From contig JAGWRY010000115.1 of assembly GCA_028869495.1 (NCBI GenBank), positions 1 through 27,668 on the forward strand: DNA of 27,668 bases. The letters run 5' to 3'. The notes under the pieces were generated by a model. It had not been told where the DNA came from, made no database searches, and was given only the letters and a program-made list of their open reading frames with translations. Positions 8,141 through 16,049 of the stretch are shown piece by piece; position 1 is the first letter of the stretch; each line of letters starts with the position of its first letter. The position numbers and the translations under genes were made by a program. The stretch is from Elusimicrobiota bacterium. GTDB lineage: Bacteria; Elusimicrobiota; Elusimicrobia; UBA1565; UBA9628.

Positions 8141-8146
8141 TGCGGG

Positions 8147-8899
8147 GTGCGCGGGCTCCTGACGCGGCGGCGTGCGGCGGCTCTGGCGGCGGCGGCCGCG
8201 CTGGCCGCCGCCTGGCTCCTGGTCGGCCGGCGCTTCGGCGTCCCGGACCGGGGGCGCTACCCGGTGCGCGGGATCGACGTCTCGCACCACCAGGGGCCGA
8301 TCCTCTGGGGCGAGGTCGCGAGCGCGGGGATCTCCTTCGCGTACGTGAAGGCGAGCGAGGGGGGCGACTACCGCGACCCGCGCTTCGCCGAGAACTGGGC
8401 CGCGGCGGCGCGCGCCGGGCTCCGGCTCGGCGCCTACCACTACTTCACGTTCTGCCGCGACGGGCAGTCCCAGGCCGAGAACTTCCTGGCCGCGCTGTCG
8501 ACGTCCGTCCCGGCCGCCCTGCCTCCGGCGCTGGACCTCGAGTTCCGCGGCAACTGCGCGCGCCGCCCGAGCCCCGAGGAACTGCGCGCCGACCTGCTCG
8601 ACTTCGTCGGCCGGGTCGAGAGCGCGACCGGCCAGGTGCCCGTCTACTACGTGACGCCCGAATTCCTGCGCGCCTACGGCGACGCCCTGCCCGAGGACGC
8701 CGGCATCTGGGTGCGCAGCACCTTCTGGCGCCCGGGGCGCCTCGACCGCCCGTGGGTGCTCTGGCAGTACTCGGGGCACGCGCGCGTGCGCGGCGTGACG
8801 GGCCCGGTCGACGCCGACGTCTTCAACGGCTCGCGCGAGGGCTGGGCCGCCTTCCTGGCGCGCTCGCGCCCGGCCGGCGCGACGGCGTCCGCGGACTGA
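8147..8899 (+). CDS. GH25 lysozyme-like muramidase, exported or membrane-anchored
   Basis: This 250-residue protein has an N-terminal hydrophobic segment (residues 10-27) that is a signal anchor or signal peptide, followed by a GH25 domain. Conserved residues are D44 in RGIDVSHHQG, D130 and E132 in ALDLEF (catalytic pair), and the C-terminal DADVFNG segment that closes the active site. GH25 enzymes cleave the beta-1,4 link between MurNAc and GlcNAc in peptidoglycan. The domain starts right after the anchor and no cell-wall-binding repeats are present, so it probably acts on the cell's own wall in the periplasm. Start: GTG at 8147, chosen because the promoter allows nothing upstream. It is monocistronic, with a separate promoter for the next gene. 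Confidence 0.92.
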   Translation: MRGLLTRRRAAALAAAAALAAAWLLVGRRFGVPDRGRYPVRGIDVSHHQGPILWGEVASAGISFAYVKASEGGDYRDPRFAENWAAAARAGLRLGAYHYFTFCRDGQSQAENFLAALSTSVPAALPPALDLEFRGNCARRPSPEELRADLLDFVGRVESATGQVPVYYVTPEFLRAYGDALPEDAGIWVRSTFWRPGRLDRPWVLWQYSGHARVRGVTGPVDADVFNGSREGWAAFLARSRPAGATASAD

Positions 8900-8914
8900 G
8901 CGCCGTCGGGCGTC

Positions 8915-8944
8915 TTGCGTTCGGGCGGAGGGCGATGCTAGGCT
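8915..8944 (+). promoter_or_regulatory. Putative promoter of the peptide-binding protein gene
   Basis: TTGCGT at 8915-8920, an 18-base spacer and TAGGCT at 8939-8944, with an extended -10 TGC in front (TGCTAGGCT). GAGGA at 8974-8978 serves as ribosome binding site for the ATG at 8983. Confidence 0.6.
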
Positions 8945-8982
8945 GGTCTTCGGGCCGCCGGACCCCGGCCGCCGAGGACACC

Positions 8983-10806
8983 ATGAAAACCCTTCTGCTC
9001 GCTCTCGCCGTCCTGACGGCCCCGGCCGGAGCCCGGGCCGAGATGCCGCTCTGCGCGCCGCCGTCCTGCGAGCGCGCGGCCCTGCCGAAGGGCCTCCATT
9101 GGCTGACCAACGAGACCGACCCGACGTTCGCGGACCCGCGCGCGCAGAAGGGAGGCACGCTCCACGACTACATGGACTCGTTCCCGCTGACCCTGCGCCA
9201 GGTCGGCCCCGACTCCAACGGCTCCTTCCGCGGCTATCTGGACCACCTGACGATGGGGCTGGTCGACGTCCAGCCGAACACGCGCCGCCTGACTCCGGCG
9301 CTGGCGACGCACTGGGCGTTCGGTCGGGACCACCGGACGATGTATTTCGAGCTCGACCCGAAGGCGACCTGGTCCGACGGCCGGCCGATCACGGCCTACG
9401 ACTTCTCCTTCGCGCTGGACTTCTACCGTTCGAAGAACATCGTCGCGCCCTGGTACAACGAGTACTACACGAAGCACATCGAAAAGGTCGTCGTCTACGA
9501 CGACCGCACCTTCGCGATCGTCGTCCCTCAGCCGCACAGCGACCGCGACCTGATCCTGAACTACGCGTTCGCTCCGCTCCCGCGCCACTATTATAAGGAC
9601 GTCGGGCCGAACTGGGTCCAGGAGTACCAGTGGAAGATCGCCCCGACCGACGGCCCCTACCAGATCACGACGGTCGACATGGGACGGCGGATCGTGTTCA
9701 CGCGCGTGAAGGACTGGTGGGCGCGCGACCTGCGCTACTACAAGAACCGCTACAACGTCGACCGCGTCGTCTTCGACGTGATCCGCAACCCGGACGTCGC
9801 CTGGGAGTATTTCAAGAGAGGCAAGCTCGACGGCTTCACGGTCACGCGGCCGGGCCTTTGGCACGACCGGGCGACCGGCGAGATATTCGACAAGGGCTGG
9901 GTCAAGAAGCTCTGGTTCTACACCGACGCCCCCCTGCCCGACTTCGGGATGTACCTGAACATGGACGATCCCCTGTTCAAGGACCGGAACGTCCGCCTCG
10001 GCTTCCAATACGCGATGAACGTGGACAAGGTGACCCGGCGCGTGCTCCACGGCGACTACGAGCGCCTGCGCGGGATCACCGAGGGCTACGGCGCCTACAC
10101 GAACCGCGAGATCCCCGAGCGCCCTTTCAGCGTCGCGAAGGCCGACCATTACCTGGCGCTCGCCGGCTGGAAGACGCGCGGGCCGGACGGCATCCTCGTC
10201 AAGGACGGCCGGCGCCTGACGGCGACGGTCACCTACGGCGCGCCGTCGCAGACGAAGCGCCTGGTCGTGCTCAAGCAGGAGGCCGCGAAGGCCGGCATCG
10301 ACCTCCGGCTCCAGCTGCTGGACGAGGCCGCTTCGTTCAAGACGATGCTGGAGAAGAAGCATCAGATCGCCTACATGTCGTGGGGCACGTTCCTCCTGCC
10401 GTCGTACTGGGGACAGTACGACTCGGTCAACGCGCACAAAACGCAGACCAACAACTTCTGCAACATCGCCGACCCGAAGCTCGACCTGTGGATCCACCGC
10501 TACCGGACCGATTTCGAGGACGCGAAGAGGCAGCGCGACGCGCGCATGGTCCAGCGGCTGGTCTTCGACTCCGCCTGCTACATCCCGCTGTGGAAGGTCC
10601 CCTACTTCCGCAGCGCGTACTGGCGCTGGGTCAGGTTCCCGAAGCCCGCCGCCACCCGCCTGTCGGACGACCCGTTCGCCTATCCGTTCGAATACGGCCT
10701 CTACTGGATCGACGCGAAGGCGAAGGCCGAGACCGAGGCCGCGATGCGCTCGGGGAAATCCTTCCCGCCGTCGACCGTGATCGACAAGACCTTCAAGGCG
10801 GGCTGA
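8983..10806 (+). CDS. ABC transporter substrate-binding protein, SBP family 5 (YejA-like)
   Basis: This 607-residue periplasmic binding protein has a Sec signal peptide (residues 1-20, cleavage near ARA-EM). The mature part has the extended SBP_bac_5 layout of oligopeptide-binding proteins: KGGTL near the start, LTPALATHWAF, the WSDGRPITAYDFSFALDFY segment, DGPYQI, and YAMNVDKVTRRVLHGDY. The long form with FADPRAQKGGTL and NMDDPLFKDRNVRLGFQYAMN most resembles YejA, the receptor for peptides such as microcin C and muropeptides. No permease or ATPase gene is adjacent, so it is an orphan receptor here. The start at 983 bases into the 8 kb region follows GAGGA and gives the signal peptide. Next to a lysozyme, a role in murein peptide recovery is conceivable but inferred. 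Confidence 0.9.
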   Translation: MKTLLLALAVLTAPAGARAEMPLCAPPSCERAALPKGLHWLTNETDPTFADPRAQKGGTLHDYMDSFPLTLRQVGPDSNGSFRGYLDHLTMGLVDVQPNTRRLTPALATHWAFGRDHRTMYFELDPKATWSDGRPITAYDFSFALDFYRSKNIVAPWYNEYYTKHIEKVVVYDDRTFAIVVPQPHSDRDLILNYAFAPLPRHYYKDVGPNWVQEYQWKIAPTDGPYQITTVDMGRRIVFTRVKDWWARDLRYYKNRYNVDRVVFDVIRNPDVAWEYFKRGKLDGFTVTRPGLWHDRATGEIFDKGWVKKLWFYTDAPLPDFGMYLNMDDPLFKDRNVRLGFQYAMNVDKVTRRVLHGDYERLRGITEGYGAYTNREIPERPFSVAKADHYLALAGWKTRGPDGILVKDGRRLTATVTYGAPSQTKRLVVLKQEAAKAGIDLRLQLLDEAASFKTMLEKKHQIAYMSWGTFLLPSYWGQYDSVNAHKTQTNNFCNIADPKLDLWIHRYRTDFEDAKRQRDARMVQRLVFDSACYIPLWKVPYFRSAYWRWVRFPKPAATRLSDDPFAYPFEYGLYWIDAKAKAETEAAMRSGKSFPPSTVIDKTFKAG

Positions 10807-10821
10807 CGGCGTTCGGGCGCC

Positions 10822-10850
10822 TTGACAGAACCGCGCGCCCGACCTATCCT
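10822..10850 (+). promoter_or_regulatory. Near-consensus sigma70 promoter of the subtilase gene
   Basis: TTGACA at 10822-10827 is a perfect -35, then a 17-base spacer and TATCCT at 10845-10850. GGAGGA at 10867-10872 is the ribosome binding site, 5 bases before the ATG at 10878. This is the best promoter in the window. Confidence 0.85.
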
Positions 10851-10877
10851 TCGAGGGTCGCTCTCCGGAGGACCCCG

Positions 10878-12920
10878 ATGAAGGCCCCCTTCCTCCTTCC
10901 CGTCCTTTTCGTCTGCGCGCTGGCCGCCGCGCCCCGCGCGTCGGCCGCCGAGCGGGCGGCGCCGCCTCCCTCCGCCGGCTCGCCGTCGCATCCCGAGCCC
11001 CCGCCGCTGGAGCCGGTCCTCGCGCCCGCCGCCGGCCTCGACGTCGAGGCCGGGGTCGCGGCGGCGACGACGACGGTCGACGCGGCGACGAAGGCCGCGC
11101 TCAAGGGCATCGGCTGGAAGGCGCTCGCCGACGGGTCCCTCGCGCGCCTCGAGGGCCCCGGCCGCGGCTACGTCCCGCGCCGCTACCTCGACAAGGCCGG
11201 CTTCGAGTGGAAGGACGGCGCGCTCGCCTACAAGCAGAACGATGATCCCGTCGACCCGAAGCTCCTGCCGCAGACGCTGTCCGCCCTGGCCGACTTCGCG
11301 GCGGCGGCCGAGACGCCGGCGCGCGAGGCGGGCCGGCAGATCGCCGCGTGGGGCCTGCCGCCGGTGTTCGACGGCCGTCGGCTCGTCGACGCCGACGGGA
11401 GCGCGACCTACTACGGGCAGATGACGCGCTGGATCTACGCGCAGAACGACGGCGCGCTCCCGCGCGCGAGCGCCCAGCGCCTGTCGCAGGCGTTCGACCT
11501 GCTGGGGGACGCCTACGGGCAGGCCTTCTACGAGAACGCCCCGGACGCGGCGAAGGCGGACATCGAGCGGGCGAAGGCGATCCTGTTCATGAACGCGCGG
11601 CCCGGCGAGTCGCCCATCGACCTGAAGCCGTACGAGGACCTCGGCGCGCGGCTCGCCCAGCTCAAAGCCAAGGTCTCGGCCGACATCGTCGACGCGCGGC
11701 GTCTCGGCGACGAGCCGCGGCGCAAGGACTCCGAGGCGGCGCTGGCGGTCCTCAACCAGCTCGAGCAGGAGCGCTTCCACGACTTCACCTCGCCGCTGCC
11801 GGACGTGCCGGCGCCGGGGCGCGGCGCGGTCTCCTCCCTGCGGGCGCCGGACGCGCCGTCCGGGGCGGGCGGAGCCTACGCCCCCCTGGCGTCGGGCCTG
11901 CCGGGCCTCCTGCGCACGCTGGACCGGATCAACGGCAAGCCCCTGACGTCGGACCAGCAGGAGAACCTGATCAAGTCCTTCCCGATGGGCGAGCTCGTCT
12001 GGAAGATGGGCGTGCAGGACCTGTGGCGGCAGGGGCTGACCGGGCGCGGCGTCAAGGTCGCGATCATCGACCAGGGGATCGGCCACAACCCGGAGATCGA
12101 CGGCGCGGTGGACCGGCGCGTGAACCTGACGAGCCAGCGCGGCGGCGCGCTCGAGGGCGAGCACGCGACGCACGTCGCGGGCATCCTCCACGCGCTCGCG
12201 CCGGAGGCCCGGATCAGCGGCTATACGGCGATGGCCTCGGCCGGGGCGGACCGCAAGCTCGTCGAGCCCGACAACACGCCTCAACTGCTGGACGCGATCG
12301 ATCGGGCCGTCGCCGACGGCAACCGCGTCATCAGCATGAGCCTCGGCAACGGGGCGGGTCCGTCCGAACAGCTCGCGCGCAAGGTCGAGTCCTACGCGAA
12401 GCGGGGCGTCATCTTCGTGATCTCGGCCGGCAACTCACGGGACGCGTTCGGCGTCGGCTCGCCGTCGGTCGCGCCGAACGCGATCACGGTCGGCAACCTC
12501 GACTCGGCCGGCCGGATGGCCGACTCGAGCTCGTACGGCTCGGATTTCGACCCGCGCAAGATCGCCTACGTCGTCAAGACGGTGTTCATGGCCCCCGGCA
12601 CGAACATCTACTCGACCCAGCCGCGTTCCGCGTTCGGGCCGCGCGACGCGCCGCCGCGCTACGCGCTGATGAGCGGGACGTCGATGGCGGCGCCGGCGAT
12701 GGCGGCCGTCGCGTCCCTGCTCGTGCAGGCCGGGGGGACCGCCGACCCGGTCAAGCTCTCCGCGCGCGTGCGCGAGGCGCTCGCGCAGGGCTCGACGCCG
12801 ATGACGGTCGACGCCCTGCCTCCGAACGCGCCGCTCGACCAGAGCTTCCTGGTCGTGCGTCCGCTGGCGGCGCTGGACGCCCTGCGGCGCGACTCCTCGC
12901 CCTCCGTCGCCGGCCGCTGA
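10878..12920 (+). CDS. Exported subtilisin-like serine protease (S8) with long N-terminal region
   Basis: This 680-residue protein has a signal peptide (about 1-23), a Pro/Ala-rich linker, and some 330 residues of N-terminal region before the S8 domain (about 385-680). The catalytic residues are D398 (AIIDQGIG), H429 in HATHVAG, where Ala replaces the usual Gly of HGTHVAG, the oxyanion Asn N519 (SAGNS) and S602 (GTSMAAP). It should therefore be an active endopeptidase in the periplasm or outside the cell. The N-terminal region has helical stretches (205-300) and no domain I can name; it may be a propeptide or a targeting module. No C-terminal sorting domain is visible. It has its own strong promoter and runs convergent with the retropepsin-like gene, 10 bases apart. 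Confidence 0.93.
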   Translation: MKAPFLLPVLFVCALAAAPRASAAERAAPPPSAGSPSHPEPPPLEPVLAPAAGLDVEAGVAAATTTVDAATKAALKGIGWKALADGSLARLEGPGRGYVPRRYLDKAGFEWKDGALAYKQNDDPVDPKLLPQTLSALADFAAAAETPAREAGRQIAAWGLPPVFDGRRLVDADGSATYYGQMTRWIYAQNDGALPRASAQRLSQAFDLLGDAYGQAFYENAPDAAKADIERAKAILFMNARPGESPIDLKPYEDLGARLAQLKAKVSADIVDARRLGDEPRRKDSEAALAVLNQLEQERFHDFTSPLPDVPAPGRGAVSSLRAPDAPSGAGGAYAPLASGLPGLLRTLDRINGKPLTSDQQENLIKSFPMGELVWKMGVQDLWRQGLTGRGVKVAIIDQGIGHNPEIDGAVDRRVNLTSQRGGALEGEHATHVAGILHALAPEARISGYTAMASAGADRKLVEPDNTPQLLDAIDRAVADGNRVISMSLGNGAGPSEQLARKVESYAKRGVIFVISAGNSRDAFGVGSPSVAPNAITVGNLDSAGRMADSSSYGSDFDPRKIAYVVKTVFMAPGTNIYSTQPRSAFGPRDAPPRYALMSGTSMAAPAMAAVASLLVQAGGTADPVKLSARVREALAQGSTPMTVDALPPNAPLDQSFLVVRPLAALDALRRDSSPSVAGR

Positions 12921-12930
12921 GCGGCGCGCC

Positions 12931-14043
12931 CTACTTGAGGCGCCGCAGGTAGATCGCGCCCGACTTCGGGTCGGTGTCGAGCCCGAAGCGGCTCAGGAAC
13001 GACATGCCGAGCAGGCCGTCCACGCCCGCCTGCGGGGCGTCCGGCATCACGCCGGCCAGAACGCGCTCCGCGCGGTTGCGGCCGACCTCGACCGACGGCA
13101 GCTCGAGGATCTGCGTCGGCACCCGGCGGCCGTCGGCGAGGGACGCGAGGCCCTTCCCGCGCACGACCGCGTCCGGGCCCAGCCGGTCGGCGACCGCGCG
13201 CGAGATCACGACGAGGCTCGCCCCGGTGTCCACGAGCAGGCGCGCCCGGACGCGGCCGTCGAGCAGGGCCGTGACGATCCAGTGCGGGCCCTGCCTCTCG
13301 GCCTCGACCTTCTCGCGCGAGAAGTCGCCGTCCATCCCGGCCAGCGCGTCGCGCATCAGGTCGTAGAAGTCGCGGTCGTCGCGGGAGGCGCCCGCCGCGG
13401 GCTTCGGACGGCGCCGGAACGCGCGGCGGAAGTCCTGGTAGGCGCTCAGGTAGTCGCGGCCGCGCTCGACCAGGTCCGCGTCCGCCAGGCGCCGCTGGGC
13501 GAGCGCCATCTGCCGGGCCTGGATCGCCGCGGCCCCGCTGTTGTACTCGTCGACGAGGCGGTTGTAGCCCTCGGGGTCCGCGGCGCGGTCGGCCGAGGCG
13601 AGGCGTTCGGCGACCGCGCGGTGGTCCGAGACCAGCCGGGCGAGCCGGGAGTCGTCGCCCGCGGCGACGTCCGCGGCGTCCGACTCCCGCGCGCGGGCGT
13701 CCTGGAGCCTCTCGCGCGCCTGCGCGGCCCGCCGGTACGCGGCGAGCAGAGCCTCGCCGCCCTCCGGCGCGTCGCCGCCGTCGCGCAGGTCCTCCAACTC
13801 CTTGGCCAGGCGCAGGGCGCGCCTCTTCGCGAGGCCCGAGCGGCGGATCGAGACGACGTCGGCCCGCTGGAGGGTGACGGAGCCGTAGCCGAAGTCGAGC
13901 GTGACCGCGTCGGGGGTCTCGCTCGTGATCAGCCCCTTCATCTCGCGGCCGTTGGCCAGCCGCACGGTGTCGGCGCGGACCGCGGCGGGGCCGGCGGGGA
14001 GCAGGGCCGCCGCGAAGAGGAAGGCGCGGGCCGAAGGCCGCAT
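12931..14043 (-). CDS. Exported retropepsin-like aspartic protease with Sm-like N-terminal domain
   Basis: This 370-residue protein has a signal peptide (1-24), then a small beta-rich domain (25-68) reading DTVRLANGREMKGLI and ending RADVVSIRRS, which looks like the Sm-like (LSM) folds seen in other exported bacterial proteins. A long charged, probably coiled-coil region (70-215) follows. The C-terminal domain (about 245-370) is a clan AA, retroviral-type aspartyl protease: active-site D272 in LLVDTGAS, a hydrophobic ILELPSVEVG strand and the DGLLGMSFLSRF motif. Such single-lobe enzymes work as dimers, and the coiled coil could provide dimerisation. Substrate unknown. The ATG lies 6 bases after a -10 box, predicting a leaderless mRNA. 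The gene stands alone. Confidence 0.85.
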   Translation of the reverse strand: MRPSARAFLFAAALLPAGPAAVRADTVRLANGREMKGLITSETPDAVTLDFGYGSVTLQRADVVSIRRSGLAKRRALRLAKELEDLRDGGDAPEGGEALLAAYRRAAQARERLQDARARESDAADVAAGDDSRLARLVSDHRAVAERLASADRAADPEGYNRLVDEYNSGAAAIQARQMALAQRRLADADLVERGRDYLSAYQDFRRAFRRRPKPAAGASRDDRDFYDLMRDALAGMDGDFSREKVEAERQGPHWIVTALLDGRVRARLLVDTGASLVVISRAVADRLGPDAVVRGKGLASLADGRRVPTQILELPSVEVGRNRAERVLAGVMPDAPQAGVDGLLGMSFLSRFGLDTDPKSGAIYLRRLK

Positions 14044-14049
14044 GATCTG

Positions 14050-14078
14050 AGTTTAGACCCGGTTCGGCGCGCCGTCAA
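14050..14078 (-). promoter_or_regulatory. Sigma70-like promoter giving a leaderless mRNA
   Basis: On the minus strand TTGACG (14078-14073), 17-base spacer, TAAACT (14055-14050), then 6 bases to the ATG at 14043. No Shine-Dalgarno is possible in such a transcript. Confidence 0.75.
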
Positions 14079-14094
14079 GCGCGTCGGCCGGGGG

Positions 14095-15927
14095 TCAGAC
14101 GTTCAGGATCTGGCGCACCTTGCTCAGCAGGGCGTCGGGGGAGAACGGCTTTTCGAGGAAGGCGCCTGCTCCCTCCGACGAGATGCGGCCGACGGCGGCG
14201 TCGTCGGCGCATCCCGACATGAAGAGCACCTTCATCTTGGGGCGCAGGTCGACGGCGCGCTTGGCGAGCTCGCGGCCGCCCGTCTGCGGCAGAACGGGGT
14301 CCGCGATCATCAGGTGGATGGGGCCCTTGTGCCGCTCGCAGAATTTCACGGCTTCGGGGGGGCTGATCGCGTCCAAGACGGTGTAGCCGCGGTCCACGAG
14401 GACGCGATGGACCAATTTCCGGACGGCGTCGTCGTCGTCCACGACGAGGATCGTCTCGGTTCCCTTCAGCGACTCCGGCGCCCCGGCGCCGCGCGCGAGG
14501 GGGACGGCCGGGCCCTCGACGCGGGGGAAGTAGGCCTTGAACGTCGTTCCTCTCCCCGGCTCGCTGTGGACGGACAGGCTGCCGCCGGCCTGCGCGACGA
14601 TGTCCCGGACCGTCGCCAGACCGAGGCCGGTGCCCTTGCCGGGCTCCTTCGTCGTGAAGAACGGCTCGAAGATGTGCGACAGGGTCTCCGGGTCCATGCC
14701 GTGCCCCGTGTCGCTGACGGTCAGCGCGACGTAGGGGCCCGCGGGCGCCTCCGGGTGGGCCTCGGCGTAATCCTCGCCCAGCTCGGCCTCGTCGGTCTCG
14801 ATGACGAGGCGTCCCCCGTTGGGCATCGCGTCGCGCGCGTTGATGGCGAGGTTCATGATGACCTGCTCGAGCTGGCCCGGGTCCGCCAGGACGTTCCCGG
14901 CGGCCGGGCTCAGGAGGGTCGCGACCTCGACGCTCCCGCCGATGATGCGGGTCAGGAACCGCTCCATGCTCCCGACCACCTCGTTGACGCTGAGAATCCG
15001 GGGCTGGAGAGGCCGGCGACGGCTGAACGCCAGCAGTTGACGCGTCAGCGCCGCGGCGCGCTCCCCGGAGAGATGGATCTCCTTCACGTCCCCTTTGACC
15101 GCCGCGCTCGCCTCCGGGCCGTCCAAGAGCATCTCGCTGAGTCCCAGGATGACGGTCAGGACGTTGTTGAAGTCGTGGGCGACGCCGCTCGCGAGCCTGC
15201 CGATCGCCTCGATCTTCTGCGACTGAAGGAGCCGGCGCTGGAGCTCGTCGCGCTCCTCCTCGGCCTTCTTGACGCGGATCAGCTGGGAGGTCATCCAATC
15301 GACGCGCTTCTTCTCTCGCGCGCCGGCGTCCTTCTCGACCAGCAGGTCCGGCGGCACGTAGTGAAAGTTCCGGCAGACGTTCGAGTCGATGACGGCGGTC
15401 TTGTGGGTGTCCAGGATCCCGCGGAGAGCGTCGGGCGGGCAGCGGTCCCTCGGATACTGGCACATGCCGACCATCCGCTTGCCGATGAAGAACAGGTCCA
15501 GCAGGGCCTCGTAGTAGACGACGTCCTGGAACTCGCGGTGCGGGCCGACCTGCCAGGCCACGTCGCCCACCGCCCGCAGGGCCGTGCAGCGGTCGGCCAT
15601 CGCGGAGTCGTAGGCCCGCTGGAGGAAGCCGAGCATCTTCTCCGTCCGCCAATGCCCGTCGTCGAGGTAGTCCCGGGCGCTCGTGAGAACGAGGCGCTTC
15701 TTGCGCGTCTCCTCCTCGACGTCGACGCCCTCGCTTCCCAGGTTCTCGCGCAGCGCCTCGATGGACGCGTCGTCCCCGACGAAGACGCAGCGCTCGTCGC
15801 GGGAGAGGCCGATGGTCAGGAACGGCGTCGTGGCGCGGCTCTGCTCCTCCGGCGAGGCGAAGAAGAGACAGCAGTGATCGCCGTGCGAGAGCTCGGGGAG
15901 GGACTGCTCCAGGGTCTTTTCGGGCAT
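14095..15927 (-). CDS. MEDS-domain hybrid sensor histidine kinase
   Basis: This 610-residue soluble protein has four parts. Residues 1-200 are a MEDS domain (GDHCCLFF, GLSRDERCVFVGDD, CQYPRD, FHYVPPDLL), a sensor found in DcmR and related regulators and proposed to bind small hydrocarbon derivatives. Residues 205-235 are a coiled coil. The HisKA domain has H251 in GVAHDFNN, and the HATPase domain has NLAINARDAMP, DTGHGM and GKGTGLGLATV boxes. A C-terminal receiver (491-610) has the acidic cluster DDDD, D543 (IADPVLP) and K593 (LEKPF). It has no membrane segment, so it senses a cytoplasmic signal. No DNA-binding partner is adjacent; a phosphotransfer protein or the receiver-only protein at 777-1154 is a possible target. 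The start follows a promoter rather than a clear ribosome binding site. Confidence 0.9.
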   Translation of the reverse strand: MPEKTLEQSLPELSHGDHCCLFFASPEEQSRATTPFLTIGLSRDERCVFVGDDASIEALRENLGSEGVDVEEETRKKRLVLTSARDYLDDGHWRTEKMLGFLQRAYDSAMADRCTALRAVGDVAWQVGPHREFQDVVYYEALLDLFFIGKRMVGMCQYPRDRCPPDALRGILDTHKTAVIDSNVCRNFHYVPPDLLVEKDAGAREKKRVDWMTSQLIRVKKAEEERDELQRRLLQSQKIEAIGRLASGVAHDFNNVLTVILGLSEMLLDGPEASAAVKGDVKEIHLSGERAAALTRQLLAFSRRRPLQPRILSVNEVVGSMERFLTRIIGGSVEVATLLSPAAGNVLADPGQLEQVIMNLAINARDAMPNGGRLVIETDEAELGEDYAEAHPEAPAGPYVALTVSDTGHGMDPETLSHIFEPFFTTKEPGKGTGLGLATVRDIVAQAGGSLSVHSEPGRGTTFKAYFPRVEGPAVPLARGAGAPESLKGTETILVVDDDDAVRKLVHRVLVDRGYTVLDAISPPEAVKFCERHKGPIHLMIADPVLPQTGGRELAKRAVDLRPKMKVLFMSGCADDAAVGRISSEGAGAFLEKPFSPDALLSKVRQILNV

Positions 15928-15978
15928 CGGTTCTGGGAGGCGCCGCGCGGACGACGAGGGGCGAGGCGTCCCTGCGTC

Positions 15979-15987
15979 AGTGTAGCA
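15979..15987 (-). promoter_or_regulatory. Putative extended -10 promoter of the MEDS kinase gene
   Basis: On the minus strand TGCTACACT is an extended -10 element. The expected start of transcription is about 45 bases before the ATG at 15927. No strong -35 hexamer is seen at the right distance. Confidence 0.45.
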
Positions 15988-16049
15988 TGCGAACCTCAAA
16001 GCAGGCACAACGTCCGGCGCCGCGGGTTCGAACGCGCGTCCGACGCCCG

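Noticed and set aside
8046..8146. Mg2+ riboswitch (M-box) upstream of the MgtA-type gene
   Set aside because: The gap is 101 bases and shared with a divergent promoter; after the putative -10 box only about 30 bases of leader remain, too short for an M-box.
8938..10497. 519-codon minus-strand frame opposite the peptide-binding protein
   Set aside because: The plus strand has signal peptide, ribosome binding site and family motifs; the minus frame has none.
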